Positions 12,914 to 23,400 of a stretch of 64,000 nt of DNA are shown one piece after another (position 1 is the first letter of the stretch; every line of letters starts with the position of its first letter). The notes under the pieces were generated by a model, which did no database searches, was not told the origin of the DNA, and worked only from the letters and a program-made list of their open reading frames with translations. The position numbers and the translations under genes were made by a program. The stretch is from Haematobia irritans (lineage: Eukaryota > Arthropoda > Insecta > Diptera > Muscidae). Where the stretch lies: NCBI RefSeq assembly GCF_050003625.1, contig NC_134398.1, positions 20,782,997-20,846,996 of the forward strand, read 5' to 3'.

Positions 12914-13335
12914 TATTCCAAGTATTCAGAATAAACTGAAGCATTTTCTTAAACATTAAGGAAAATTAATGCGTTAATGAAATAAAAGAAATGTTAACCA
13001 TTGCCTAACTACAATACGAGTAATGATTATTGTCTTTAGTTCTTGACATTTTCTATAGTATGGCCTGTTTATTAAACGACACTGATTTATGATATCGCAA
13101 CGGTTTTTTTTTGCAATAATAAATTATTCGTGCATTTTTATTACGTCAATAAACAAAGTAGACAAATGTGAATCACTAATTTCAAAGTTGGTGATTTGTC
13201 AATACTTCCATGGAGCACATACTATGCACAGCAGTACAAATATGGGAAATCTTACTTATACTCTCCACTATATAGGAGGAAGACCAAAATTTATGAAACC
13301 ATTTGAAGTCCTCCAAATTTCTTGGGAGCTATCAA
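12914..13335. other. Upstream region of gene 1
   Basis: Non-repetitive AT-rich sequence 5' of gene 1. An open frame at 13089-13454 runs into the repeat array and has no recognisable domain, so it is not called. Confidence 0.4.
12934..12939 (-). promoter_or_regulatory. Possible initiator of gene 1
   Basis: The minus strand reads TCAGTT, the arthropod initiator consensus, about 20 nt upstream of the gene 1 ATG. No TATA box or downstream element stands out. The motif is short, so this is only suggestive. Confidence 0.3.
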
Positions 13336-13688
13336 AAAAAAAAATGTTTATATTGTCAAAATTTAATTTCTATAAAAAATTTTGTCCAAATCTTATTTCT
13401 AATTTGTATATTTCGAAATATTTGTCCAAAAATTATTTCTATAGAAAATTTTAACAAAATTTTATTTCTATAGAAAATTTTGTCAAAATTTTATTTCTGT
13501 AGAAAATTTTGGTTAAAATTTTATTCCTATAGAACATTTTGTCAAAATTTTAAATCTATAGAAAATTTTGTCAAAAATTTAATCCTATAGAAAATGTTGT
13601 CAAAATTTTATTTCTACAGAAAATTTTGTCAAAATTTTATTTCTATAGAAAATTTTGTCAAAATTATATTTCTATAGAATGTGTTGTT
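13336..13688 (-). repeat. 29-bp repeat array (minus orientation)
   Basis: Tandem ATTTCTATAGAAAATTTTGT + CAAAATTTT units, the reverse complement of the array at 18.0 kb. Confidence 0.85.
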
Positions 13689-14868
13689 TTTATACCCTCC
13701 ATCATAGGATGGGGGTATCTTAACTCTGTCATTCCGTTTGTAACATATCGAAATATTGCTCTACGACCCCATAAAGTATATATATTCTGGGTCGTGGTGA
13801 AATTCTGAGTCGATCTAAGCATGTCCGTCCGTCCGTCTGTTGAAATCACGCTAACTTCCGAACGAAACAAGCTATCGACTTGAAACTTGGCACAAGTAGT
13901 TGTTATTGATGTAGGTCGGATGGTACTGAAAATGGACCATATCGGTCCACTTTTACGTATAGCCCCCATATAAAGGGACCCTCAGATTTGGCTTGTGGAG
14001 CCTCTAACAGAAGCATATTTCATCCGATCCGGCTTAAATTTGGTATATGGTGTTAGTATATGGTCTCTAACAACCATGCAAAAATTGGTCCACATCGTTC
14101 CATAATTATATATAGCCCCCATATAAACCGATCCCCAGATTTGGCTTGTGGAGCCTCTAAGAGAAGCATATTTCATCCGATCCGGCTGAAATTTGGTATA
14201 TGGTGTTGGTATATGGTCTCTAACAACCATGCAAAAATTGGTCCACATCGGTCCATAATTATATATAGCCCCCATATAAACCGATCCCCAGATTTGGCTT
14301 GTGGAGCCTCTAAGAGAAGCATATTTCATCCAATCCGGCTGAAATTTGGTACATGGTGTTGGTAGATGGTCTCTAACAATCGTGCAGAAATTGGTCCACA
14401 TCGGTCCATAATTATATATAGCCCCCATATAAACCGATCCCCAGATTTGGCTTGTGGAGCCTCTAAGAGAAGCATGTTTCATCCGATCCGGCTGAAATTC
14501 GGTACATGGTGTTGGTAGCTGGTCTCTAACAATCATGCAAAAATTGGTCCACATCGGTCCATAATTATATATAGCCCCCATATAAACCGATCCCCAGATT
14601 TGGCTTGCGGAGCCTCAAAGAGAAGCAAATTTCATCCGATCCGGCTGAAATTTGGTACATGATGTTGGTATATGGTCTCTAACAACCATGCAAAAATTGG
14701 TCCACATCGGTCCATAATTATATATGGACCCCATATAAACCGATCTCCAGATTTGGCTTGCGAAGCCTCAAAGAGAAGCAAAGTGCATCCGATCCGGCTG
14801 AAATTTTGTACTTGGTATTGTTATATGGTCTCTAATAACCATGCAAAAATTGGTCCACAGCGGACAAA
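13689..14868 (+). mobile_element. 153-bp-module hairpin element, 3' truncated
   Basis: Full 5' end (TTTTTATACCCTCCATCATA ... GGGGGTATC), leader, GTCCGTCCGTCCGTCTGTTG, then modules with CGATCCCCAG anchors 153 bp apart (14130, 14283 and onward). It stops at about 14868, where another repeat begins; the 3' GC hairpin is missing. The 199-residue minus-strand open frame comes from the repeat unit. Confidence 0.8.
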
Positions 14869-15060
14869 ATCCTTGAAAACGGTTCTAACGAAGTCAACCG
14901 AAATATCGGAAAAATAAAAAAAAAACAACCAACCAACAATTTCAAGTTTAATTTAAAGACCAATAGCCGAGATTATGAGATAAAAAATCATAAAAAATAA
15001 AAGTTTGACAAAATTTTTTAAAGAAATAAAATTTTGATAAAATTTTCTATATATGCTAAT
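14869..15060 (+). repeat. Unclassified dispersed repeat
   Basis: ATCCTTGAAAACGGTTCTAA, followed by GAGATTATGAGATAAAAAAT. The reverse complement of the same sequence occurs at about 30680-30840, so it is dispersed. Its right end grades into 29-bp repeat units. Confidence 0.55.
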
Positions 15061-15067
15061 CATTCTT

Positions 15068-16805
15068 TTTATACCCTCCACCACAGGATGGGGGTATATT
15101 AACTTTGTCATTCCGTTTGTAGCACATCGAAATATTGCTATAAGATCCCATAAAGTATATATATTATGGGTCGTGGGGAAATTCTGATTCGATCTGAGCA
15201 TGTCCGATCTGAGCATGTCCGTCCGTCCATCCGTCCGTCTGTTGAAATCACGCTAACTTCCGAACGAAACAAGCTATCGACTTGAAACTTGGCACAAGTA
15301 GTTGTTATTGATGTAGGTCGGATGGTATTGCAAATGCGCCATATCGGTCCACTTTTACGTATAGCCCCCATATAAACGGACCCCCAAATTTGGCTTGCGA
15401 GGCCTCTAAGAGAAGCAAATTTCATCCGATCCGGTTGAAATTTGCTACATGGTGTTAGTATATGGTCTCTAACAACCATGCAAAAATTGGTCCATATCGG
15501 TCAATAATTATATATAGCCCCCATATAAACCGATTCCCCGATTTGGCTTGAGGAGCCTCTAAGAGAAGCAAATTTCATCCGATCCGGCTGAAATTTGGTA
15601 CATGGTGTTAGTATATGGTCTCTAACAACCATGCAAAAATTGGTCCACATCGGTCAATAATTATATATAGCCCCCATATAAACCGATTCCCCGATTTGGC
15701 TTGCGGAGCCTCTAAGAGAAGCAAATTTCATCCGATGCGTCTGAAATTTGGTACATGGTGTTAGTATATGGTTTCTAACAACCATGCAAAAATTGGTCCA
15801 CATCGGTCAATAATTATATATAGCCCCCATATAAACCGATCCCCCGATTTGGCTTGCGGGGCTTCTAAGAGAAGCATATTTCAACCGATCCGCCTGAAAT
15901 TTGGTACATGGTGTTAGTATATGGTCTCTAACAACCATGCAAAAATTGGTCCACATCGGTCCATAATTATATATAGCCCCCATATAAACCGATCCCCCGA
16001 TTTGGCTTGCAGAGCCTCTAAGAGACACAATATTCATCCAATCCGTCTGAAATTTGGTACATGGTGTTAGTATATGGTCTCTAACAACCATGCAAAAATT
16101 GGTCCACCTGGGTCAATAATTATATATAGCCCCCATATAAACCGATCCCCCGATTTGGCTTTCGGAGCCTCTAAGAAAAGCAAATTTAATCCGATCCGCC
16201 TGAAATTTGGTACATGGTGTTATTATATGGTCTCAAACAACCATTCAAAAATTGGTCCATATCGGTCCATAATTATATATAGCCCCAATATAAACCGATC
16301 AAAAGATTTGACCTTCGGAGCCTCTTGGAAGACCAAAATTTATCTGATGAAATTTGGTACGTTATGTTAGTATATGGCCTCAAACACCCATGTAAAAATT
16401 GGTCGATATCGGTCTATAATTATATATAGGCCCCATATAAACCGATCCCCAGATTTGACCTCCGGAGCACCTTGGAAGAGCAAAATTCTTCCCATTCGGT
16501 TGAAATTTGGTACGTGATGTTAGTATAGGGTATCCAACAACCATGCAGGAATTGGTTCCTATCAGTCCATAATAATATCTAGCTCCCATATAAACCGATC
16601 CCCAGATTTGACCTCCGGTGCCTTTTGGAGAAGCAAAATTCATCCGATCTGGTTGAAATTTGGTACGTGGTGGTTGTATATGATATTTAACAACCATGTG
16701 AGTTGAAATTTGTGAATGACAGTCTTTCGTAGAAGTTTCTACGCAATCCATGTTGGAGGGTACATAAGATTCGGCCTGGCCGAACTTACGGCCGTATATA
16801 CTGTT
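15068..16805 (+). mobile_element. 153-bp-module hairpin element, both ends present
   Basis: Best-preserved copy of the GATCGG-module subfamily. The 5' hairpin TATACCCTCCACC ... GGGGGTATA is followed by the leader with a duplicated GATCTGAGCATGTCC, then about nine modules, then TTCGGCCTGGCCGAACTTAC and TATATACTG. No coding region. Confidence 0.8.
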
Positions 16806-17109
16806 ATATATTAAATATTTATTTAGAAGAGACTTAAAAAAACTGCATGTCATAAAGGCAAATATTTAAAGTTGCTATTTTTATTAATTGAAAGTCATTT
16901 GTTTACAAACCAAGTACACACAATAAGTTTTTCGTTGGTCATTAGTACAAGTTAGCCAGTCTCTCTTCATATTTATAGCAAAAAAGTTGTTGCACAATTC
17001 CAAAGGATTTTTATTATTTGATTGTCATTCAGTTTAAGACATTTAGTGTTAAAGAAAATGAAATAAAATAATAAATTTAAAATTAATTTAAAAATCAAAA
17101 ATATTTAAA
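16806..17109. other. Upstream region of the orphan ppk exon
   Basis: Non-repetitive sequence that probably held the promoter and 5' UTR of the lost ppk gene; one TCAGTT at 17030. Confidence 0.4.
17030..17035 (+). promoter_or_regulatory. Possible initiator of the orphan ppk exon
   Basis: TCAGTT about 75 nt upstream of the orphan exon ATG, in non-repetitive sequence (16806-17109). If real, the orphan exon could still be transcribed. Confidence 0.25.
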
Positions 17110-17327
17110 ATGACTATTCCAACATCTCCCAGTTTTAAGCCTGCCCAGCCAGAGGCTATACGTCGTCTCAATGAAAAATATCTTTCTACCATGAGACATT
17201 CTCGTTCCCGCTGTATGCTTAAGATACCAAAAGATGCGATGGTGGATATGCTGGTTGATTTTAGTGAAAAATCCACAGTACATGGTTTAGGACGAGTCTT
17301 CAATAGGAAAGCTAATTTCTGCGAGAG
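17110..17327 (+). pseudogene. Orphan first exon of a DEG/ENaC (ppk) gene
   Basis: An intact 72-codon coding exon plus two bases, ending at GAGAG|GTAAGA, the same phase-2 donor as exon 1 of all three other ppk genes here. It matches gene 3 exon 1 closely: PSFKPAQPEAIRRLN against PDFKPAQPEAIRQLN, and KSTVHGLGRVF against KTTVHGMGRLF. The His-Gly gating motif is kept. No TM1 exon follows on the plus strand: a hairpin-ended element begins about 25 bp after the donor, then 29-bp arrays and a mariner remnant, and then the antisense gene 2. The exon lies head-to-head with gene 1, as gene 3 does with gene 2. It may be a relic of a deleted gene or, less likely, a distant alternative first exon for gene 3, since the phase is compatible with the acceptor at 38178/38179. 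Confidence 0.75.
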
Positions 17328-17351
17328 GTAAGAGGTAATACGAATATTCCA

Positions 17352-17995
17352 TTTTTATACCCTAAACCACATAGTGGTCTGGATATAATACCTTTCATCG
17401 GCCAAAAAATGTGCCTATCAGAAATATTGATTTTAGTCCCCATAAAATATATACCGATCGATTCAGAATCACCTCCTGAGCCGACCTAGCCCTTGTTGTT
17501 CGTCCTCCGTCAGTCCATGTATTTGTTGTTCACAGGATTCCGGTCGCAATTATTAACCGATTTTGATGAAATTTGGTATATGTCGCTTTTTTGGACAAAC
17601 GCTATTGAATTTAGAAAACATCGCAACAAATTTAGATATAGTTCCCATATATATGTATCGCCCGATTTCGATAAATGGGTTCAGATTGCGCTCATTTACT
17701 ACCCGATCAGCGTCAAATTTGCCACAAAGTAATCTAATCTACCACCCTTTGAGTGTTAAACATTTAATCGAAATCGGTTCAGATCCTATATATAAGTTCC
17801 TATATATAAGAATCGCCCGTTTTTCCGAAACTTGACCTTAAGACCCTTATTTATCAACCGATCATACTCAAAGTTGGCTTACTCTAATCTTCTACAGTAC
17901 TAACTATATATGCAAAAAATCATGAAAATCGGTTTAGATTTAGGTATAGCTCCCATATAATTGAATTGCCAGATTTTCCCAAATTTGGCCATAAG
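17352..17995 (+). mobile_element. Diverged hairpin-element subfamily, truncated
   Basis: 5' end TTTTATACCCTAAACCACAT with GGTCTGGATATAATA, GTCCCCATAAAATATATACC, then degenerate modules with TAGTTCCCATATATATGTAT and TCGCCC motifs. The 3' end is replaced by a 29-bp array. Confidence 0.6.
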
Positions 17996-17999
17996 TCCC

Positions 18000-19130
18000 T
18001 TATTCTTTAGAAATAAAATTTTGAGTGCATTTTCTACAGAAATAAAATTTTGACAACATTTTCTAAAGAAACAAAATTTTGACAAAGTTTTCCATAGAAA
18101 TAAATTTTTGGCAAAATTTTCTATAGAAATAAAATGTTGACAAAATTTTCTATTGAAATAAAATTTTGACAAATTTTCCATAGAAATAAAATTTTGACAA
18201 AATTTTCTATAGAAACAAAATGTTGACAAAATTTTCTATATAAATAAAATTTTGACAAAATTTTCTATAGAAACAAAATTTTTTAAAAAATTTTCAACAG
18301 AAATAAAATTTTGACAAAAATTTCTATAGAAATAAAACTTTGACAACATTTTTATAGAAATAAAATTTGGCAAAATTTTCTATGGATATAAAATTTTGAC
18401 AACAGTTTCTATTTAAATAAAATTTTGACAAAATTCTCTATAGAAGCAAAATTTTGAAAAAATTTTTTATAGAAATAAAAATGTAACAAAATTTTGTATA
18501 GAAACAAAATGTTGACAACATTTTCTACAGAAATACAATTTTGACAAATTTTTTTTATAGAAATAAAATTTTGTCAAATTTTTCCATAGAAATAAAATTT
18601 TAACAAAATATTCTATAGAAATAAAATTTTGACAAAATTTTCTACTGAAATAAAATTTTGACAAAATTTTTTAAAGAAATAAAAATTTGACAAAATTTTC
18701 TGTGAAAATAAAGTTTTGATAATATTTTCTATATAAATAAAATTTTGACAAAATTTTCTAAGGAAATAAAATGTTTACACAATTTCCTATAGAAACAAAA
18801 TTTTGACAAATTTTTTATGGGTATAAAATTTTGACGAAATTTTCCATAGAAATAAATTTTGACAAAATTTTCTATAGAAACAAAATTTTGACAAAAATTT
18901 CAAGAGAAATAAAATTTTTACGAAATGTTCTATTTAATTTTAACAAAATATTCTATAGAAATAAAATTTTCAGCAGAAATAAAATTTTGACAAAATTTTC
19001 TATAAATTAAATGTCTTTAAAAGTAATAATAATATTTAAATAATAAATAACAAAATTTTCTATTGGAATAAAATTTTGATAAAATTTTCTATAGAAATTA
19101 AATTTTGACAAAATTTTCTATAGAAATTTG
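18000..19130 (+). repeat. 29-bp repeat array (plus orientation)
   Basis: About 1.1 kb of AAAATTTTGACAAAATTTTC + TATAGAAAT units with many substitutions and small indels. Lys/Phe/Ile-rich ORFs here are artefacts. Confidence 0.9.
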
Positions 19131-19228
19131 GACTTGTATGGCCTCAAAAGCCATGACTTGCTTCAAATTTTGCCTGATAAATCATAAATGCTCTTTTGTA
19201 CAATCGCGTTGACCCTGCATCATCCTTA

Positions 19229-20045
19229 ACAGGTTGGCTGATAAGTCCCCGGTCTAACAAAGAAAAACACATTTTTTTTGTCAAAATTTGTTTTTATTAT
19301 TCAACATAGTTCCCTTCAAGAGCGATACAACGATTATAACGACCTTCCAAATTTTTGATACCATTTTGGTAGTACTCCTTCGGTTTTGCCTCAAAATAGG
19401 CCTCAGTTTCGGCGATCATCTCTTCATTGCAGCCAAATGTTTTCCCTGCGAGCATCCTTTTGAGGTCTGAGAACAAGAAAGAGTCGCTAGGGGCCAGATC
19501 TGGAGAATACGGTGGGTGGCGAAGCAATTCGAAGCCCAGTTCATGAATTTTTGCCATCGTTCTCAATGACTTGTGGCACGGTGCGTTGTCTTGGTGGAAC
19601 AACACTTTTTTCTTCTTCATATGGGGCCGTTATGCCGCGATTTCGACCTTCAAACGCTCCAATAACGCCATACAATAATCACTGTTGATGGTTTTTCCCT
19701 TCTCAAGATAATCGATAAAAATTATTCCATGCGCATCTCAAAAAACAGAGGTCATTACTTTGCGAGCGGACTTTTGAGTCTTTCCACGGTTCGGAGACGG
19801 TTCACCAGTCGCTGTCCACTCAGCCAACTGTCGATTGGACTCAGGAGTGTAGTGATGGAGCCATGTTTCATCCATTGTCACATATCGACGAAAAAACTCG
19901 GGTGTATTACGAGTTAACAGCTGCAAACACCGCTCAGAATCATCAACACGTTGTTGTTTTTGGTCAAATGCGAGCTCGCGCGGCACCCATTTTGCACAGA
20001 GCTTCCGCATATCCAAATATTGATCAATTTTTTTTCAAATTTTGT
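19229..20045 (-). pseudogene. Mariner transposase remnant (irritans-like), 5' truncated
   Basis: Cut-and-paste DNA transposase relic. The minus strand keeps one reading frame from 20016 to 19297 broken only by two stops, TGA at 19740-19738 (in place of an expected Trp) and TAA at 19632-19630. Motifs: MRKLCAKWVP, MDETWLHHYTPES (first Asp), HQDNAPCH (second Asp), HPPYSPDLAPSD (third Asp, 34 residues after the second, so DD34D), C-terminus EGNYVE. One TIR survives, AGGTTGGCTGATAAGTCCCC at about 19231. The N-terminal DNA-binding part and the other TIR are lost. Probably inactive but young. Confidence 0.85.
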
Positions 20046-20249
20046 TAGATCATTTTGTGCACGTGTGGCAAGCGTGAATAGGATACACAAGTTCAGTAGC
20101 TTAGAATAACTGTGAAATGATTCCTCCTGATTGTCGCTTCATAGGAAATTCTGATTGTATTAAGTCGTAGAGCAGCGACTGGGTAGCTTTCTTTAATATC
20201 TAGTACAACAAAGTGCCCACGGACCAAATTTGACACATACATACACACA

Positions 20250-20346
20250 TATTATAAATAAATCGGAGTGAATGTTCTGCCTCTTGGGGTTGCATAAGTG
20301 CACTAATTTTGAATACCCTGTTCCACACAGTGGCTCTCAGTATAAA
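20250..20346 (-). mobile_element. Fragment of a hairpin element 5' end
   Basis: GAATACCCTGTTCCACACAG followed by AGTATAAAAA is the reverse of the TTATACCC ... GGGTAT terminal hairpin seen at 30375-30410. Only the terminus and part of the leader remain. Confidence 0.5.
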
Positions 20347-20442
20347 AATAATAAAAAATTAAATTAATAAAAATTTTTTAAATAATTTTTCTCTTACCCA
20401 AAATCAATATTATAAAAGTTAACCACTCATTATATACATTTT

Positions 20443-23400
20443 TCAAACCAATTTATATTTATTAAAAATTTTCCTTTGGGGGCAAATGGGAATTTCCACT
20501 TCTCCACAATATTTTACAAAAATTTTCTTAACTTTGGGATTACTCCTTTTAAACTTTAAAGCATTTTTACGACTCAAATGTTTCGGGATATCAAAGATAC
20601 AGAAAAATAATAATTCAGTAATGGCCACCAATGAACAGCCAATGCATAAACTAGCCAAACCACCAAATGCAGCTGTAAATTAAAAGAAATAACATCGTAT
20701 TAATAAATAATAAAATAAATTTAAATCTATTACCTTACCCATTAAATCAATAAAAGGATATTCGGCTGAGGTCTCATAAAGTATAATGGGATCTTTTAAA
20801 AACAGCACATTGAAAAAGATTTCCGAATTATTTCGATTAATAATCGGTGTAGTATCAATGCGAAAATCAGCAAGATATGTCAGAGATCTGCAATTAAACA
20901 TGCATGGGCATTTCATTCCGGCATTTTCAAACTTCACATAGTCCTCTTCATCTTCTCCAAGTACGGATTTCAAGTGTGCTATATATACCAAATTAAATAA
21001 TTTATTTGTAAATAAAATTTTTGTTTGTTTTATGTTTTACTTACATTCATGTTTGTATAGACAGGGTAAATCGATAAGACGACATGGAGGATATACCTGT
21101 CCTGGGGGATAAAATAAATCCACGGTACAATTGCAATACTTCACTAAATATTCTTGTTTACATTGATCCTGACAATTCTCGTACATGTATTTACGACCAG
21201 GCAAATTTCGGTATTTGATTTTTTCATTCTCATCCTGAAAATAGAGATATTTATGTTGAAAATAAGAGAAATCTAAATTTTGAACAAATCAATAGATAAT
21301 CGTATTCTAAATCAATCAGAATATTGAACAAAATACATCTACCTCTATAGATCATATCATCTCTATGGAATTTCAACAGAATACAATTTTAACAAATTGA
21401 TCGGTAAATAGATAGACAAACAGCTATCGGAGGTCATTACGATCGAAGCAAAAATTGGGATAGAACTTATAAGCCAACAAACACACCACCACTTTTATCA
21501 CTTTGGAATCATATTAGCCCATTTTAGACACTGTCCATATGAGAAAATCGCAAACGTCATAGGAGAAAATCGCAGAATATTCTACTTCAATACTTACATT
21601 TTCTGTAGAAATAAAATTTTGAGGAAAGATTATACAGAAATAAAGTTCTCAGAACATTTTCTATAGAAATAAAATTTTGACAAAAATTTCTTTAGAATTA
21701 AAATTTTGACAAAATTTTCTATAGAAATAAAATTTTAACAAAATTTTCTATAAAAGTAAAATTTTGACAAAATTTTGTATGGAAATAATATTTTGAAAAA
21801 AAAAATTGTCTATAGAAATGAAATTTTTTTTGTTGTTTTGATCTCAGCTTTAATACCATTGCGATGACTAATCTACAAGAGTAGCTTAACCAACAGAGGA
21901 AAATAATGTTTGTCAAATTTATTTGGGCAAAGCCCTATAGACTATCAACCAGTTAATCAAAGCTGAGATCAAAACAACAAATATGATTGAAGTACAAACC
22001 AACAATAAAAAACAAAAACGAAATGAAATTTTGACAAAATTTTCTATGGAAATAAATTTTTGAAAAAAAAAAATTCTATAGAAATAAAATTTTGATAAAA
22101 TTTTGTATGGAAATAAATTTTTTTATAGAAATGAAATTTTGACAAAATTTGCTATAGACATACAATTTTGAAATTATTTTTTTGTAAATATAAGATTTGA
22201 ACAAAATTTTCTATAAACTAAAAATTTTGAGAAAATTTTCTATAAATTCAATATCTTAAAAATTGTAATTTTCGTGTTAAACCATAGCATCAAAATCCAT
22301 TGTGAGTAAGTTCCCCATTTTTTGTATAAATAGCAATATTCCCTTGTTGGTGCAAGCTAAAATCGTTTAAAATTCCAGGGATATTTATACACCAAAAAAA
22401 TTTTGCTAGTAGCAGAGATTAAAATATATAATAAACTAGCGTAACCCGGCCCGCTTCGCTGCGCCTTCCGAAGCGTATTTGGAGGAACATTTTGCGTTAA
22501 CTTAGTCAACTATATCCTTCGTGCTGAAAACAAATTCGAAAAGATTTGAATTCTTTTAAACAAATCGGACTACTTGATTTTTCGTTGATAGGTACAAATA
22601 CGGCGGGAGAGGGTGTACCTTCTTCTGTATTTCTTGTGAATTTTAAGTGTGGTTTGTCAAGGAAAAGTATCCTTCTCCTCAACATATCTGAAAATTAAGC
22701 GTTATATTATCATAACGTACAAAGAATTACTGTTTCCCATCCAATAAATCGGAAAAGGCAAAAGTAGTAAAAATTTTTACCACATTAACATTTGCTAAAA
22801 TGTTGGAAAATAATGCACCCTCTACGTTGGCTGCCAATTTCATGTAAATTTAAGTTCTTTACTAAAAAGTCTGGCAGAAGCCTGTGCAACAATCATAAAA
22901 TTATGTACCGAGTTCCCATTTACGGACAACCCTCTACTTTCAACTTAAGAAAAAAAAACGGACAAAAGGGAACCCTCTCTTTACTAATAAGAAGTCTGGA
23001 AGAAAGAAGCCTGTGCAAAAATCATAAAATTATATACCGAGTTCCCATTTACGGACAACCCTCCACTTTCAATTTAAGAGAAAAAACCGACAAAAGGGAA
23101 CTGGGGTGGGGACCTTCGCTCCACTCTGACCTGATATCGGACTATCACGTACCCTATATTAATTTCGCAACTACTCAATGGTCCCTATAAATTCTATCGA
23201 AGCAAATCGACAAAGTTTATTTCAATTTTCCCCTTCCCCAACCAGATATCGAAAAATCATATATTAATTTAAAAATCATGTATAAATTTCATCACCTCCT
23301 CCCACATTCCCTGTAAATTTCAAGTAGATCGGAGATGTTTAATTTTTGCTCTATTGTTTTAAAGGGACGTCACTTTCCCCGATACAATATCGACAAACAC

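Noticed and set aside
13982..14581. 199-residue open frame on the minus strand with repeating GAIYNYGPMWTNFC
   Set aside because: It is a translation of the 153-bp module; 153 is divisible by three, so a stop-free frame persists across units. The same happens on the plus strand and in the other copies.
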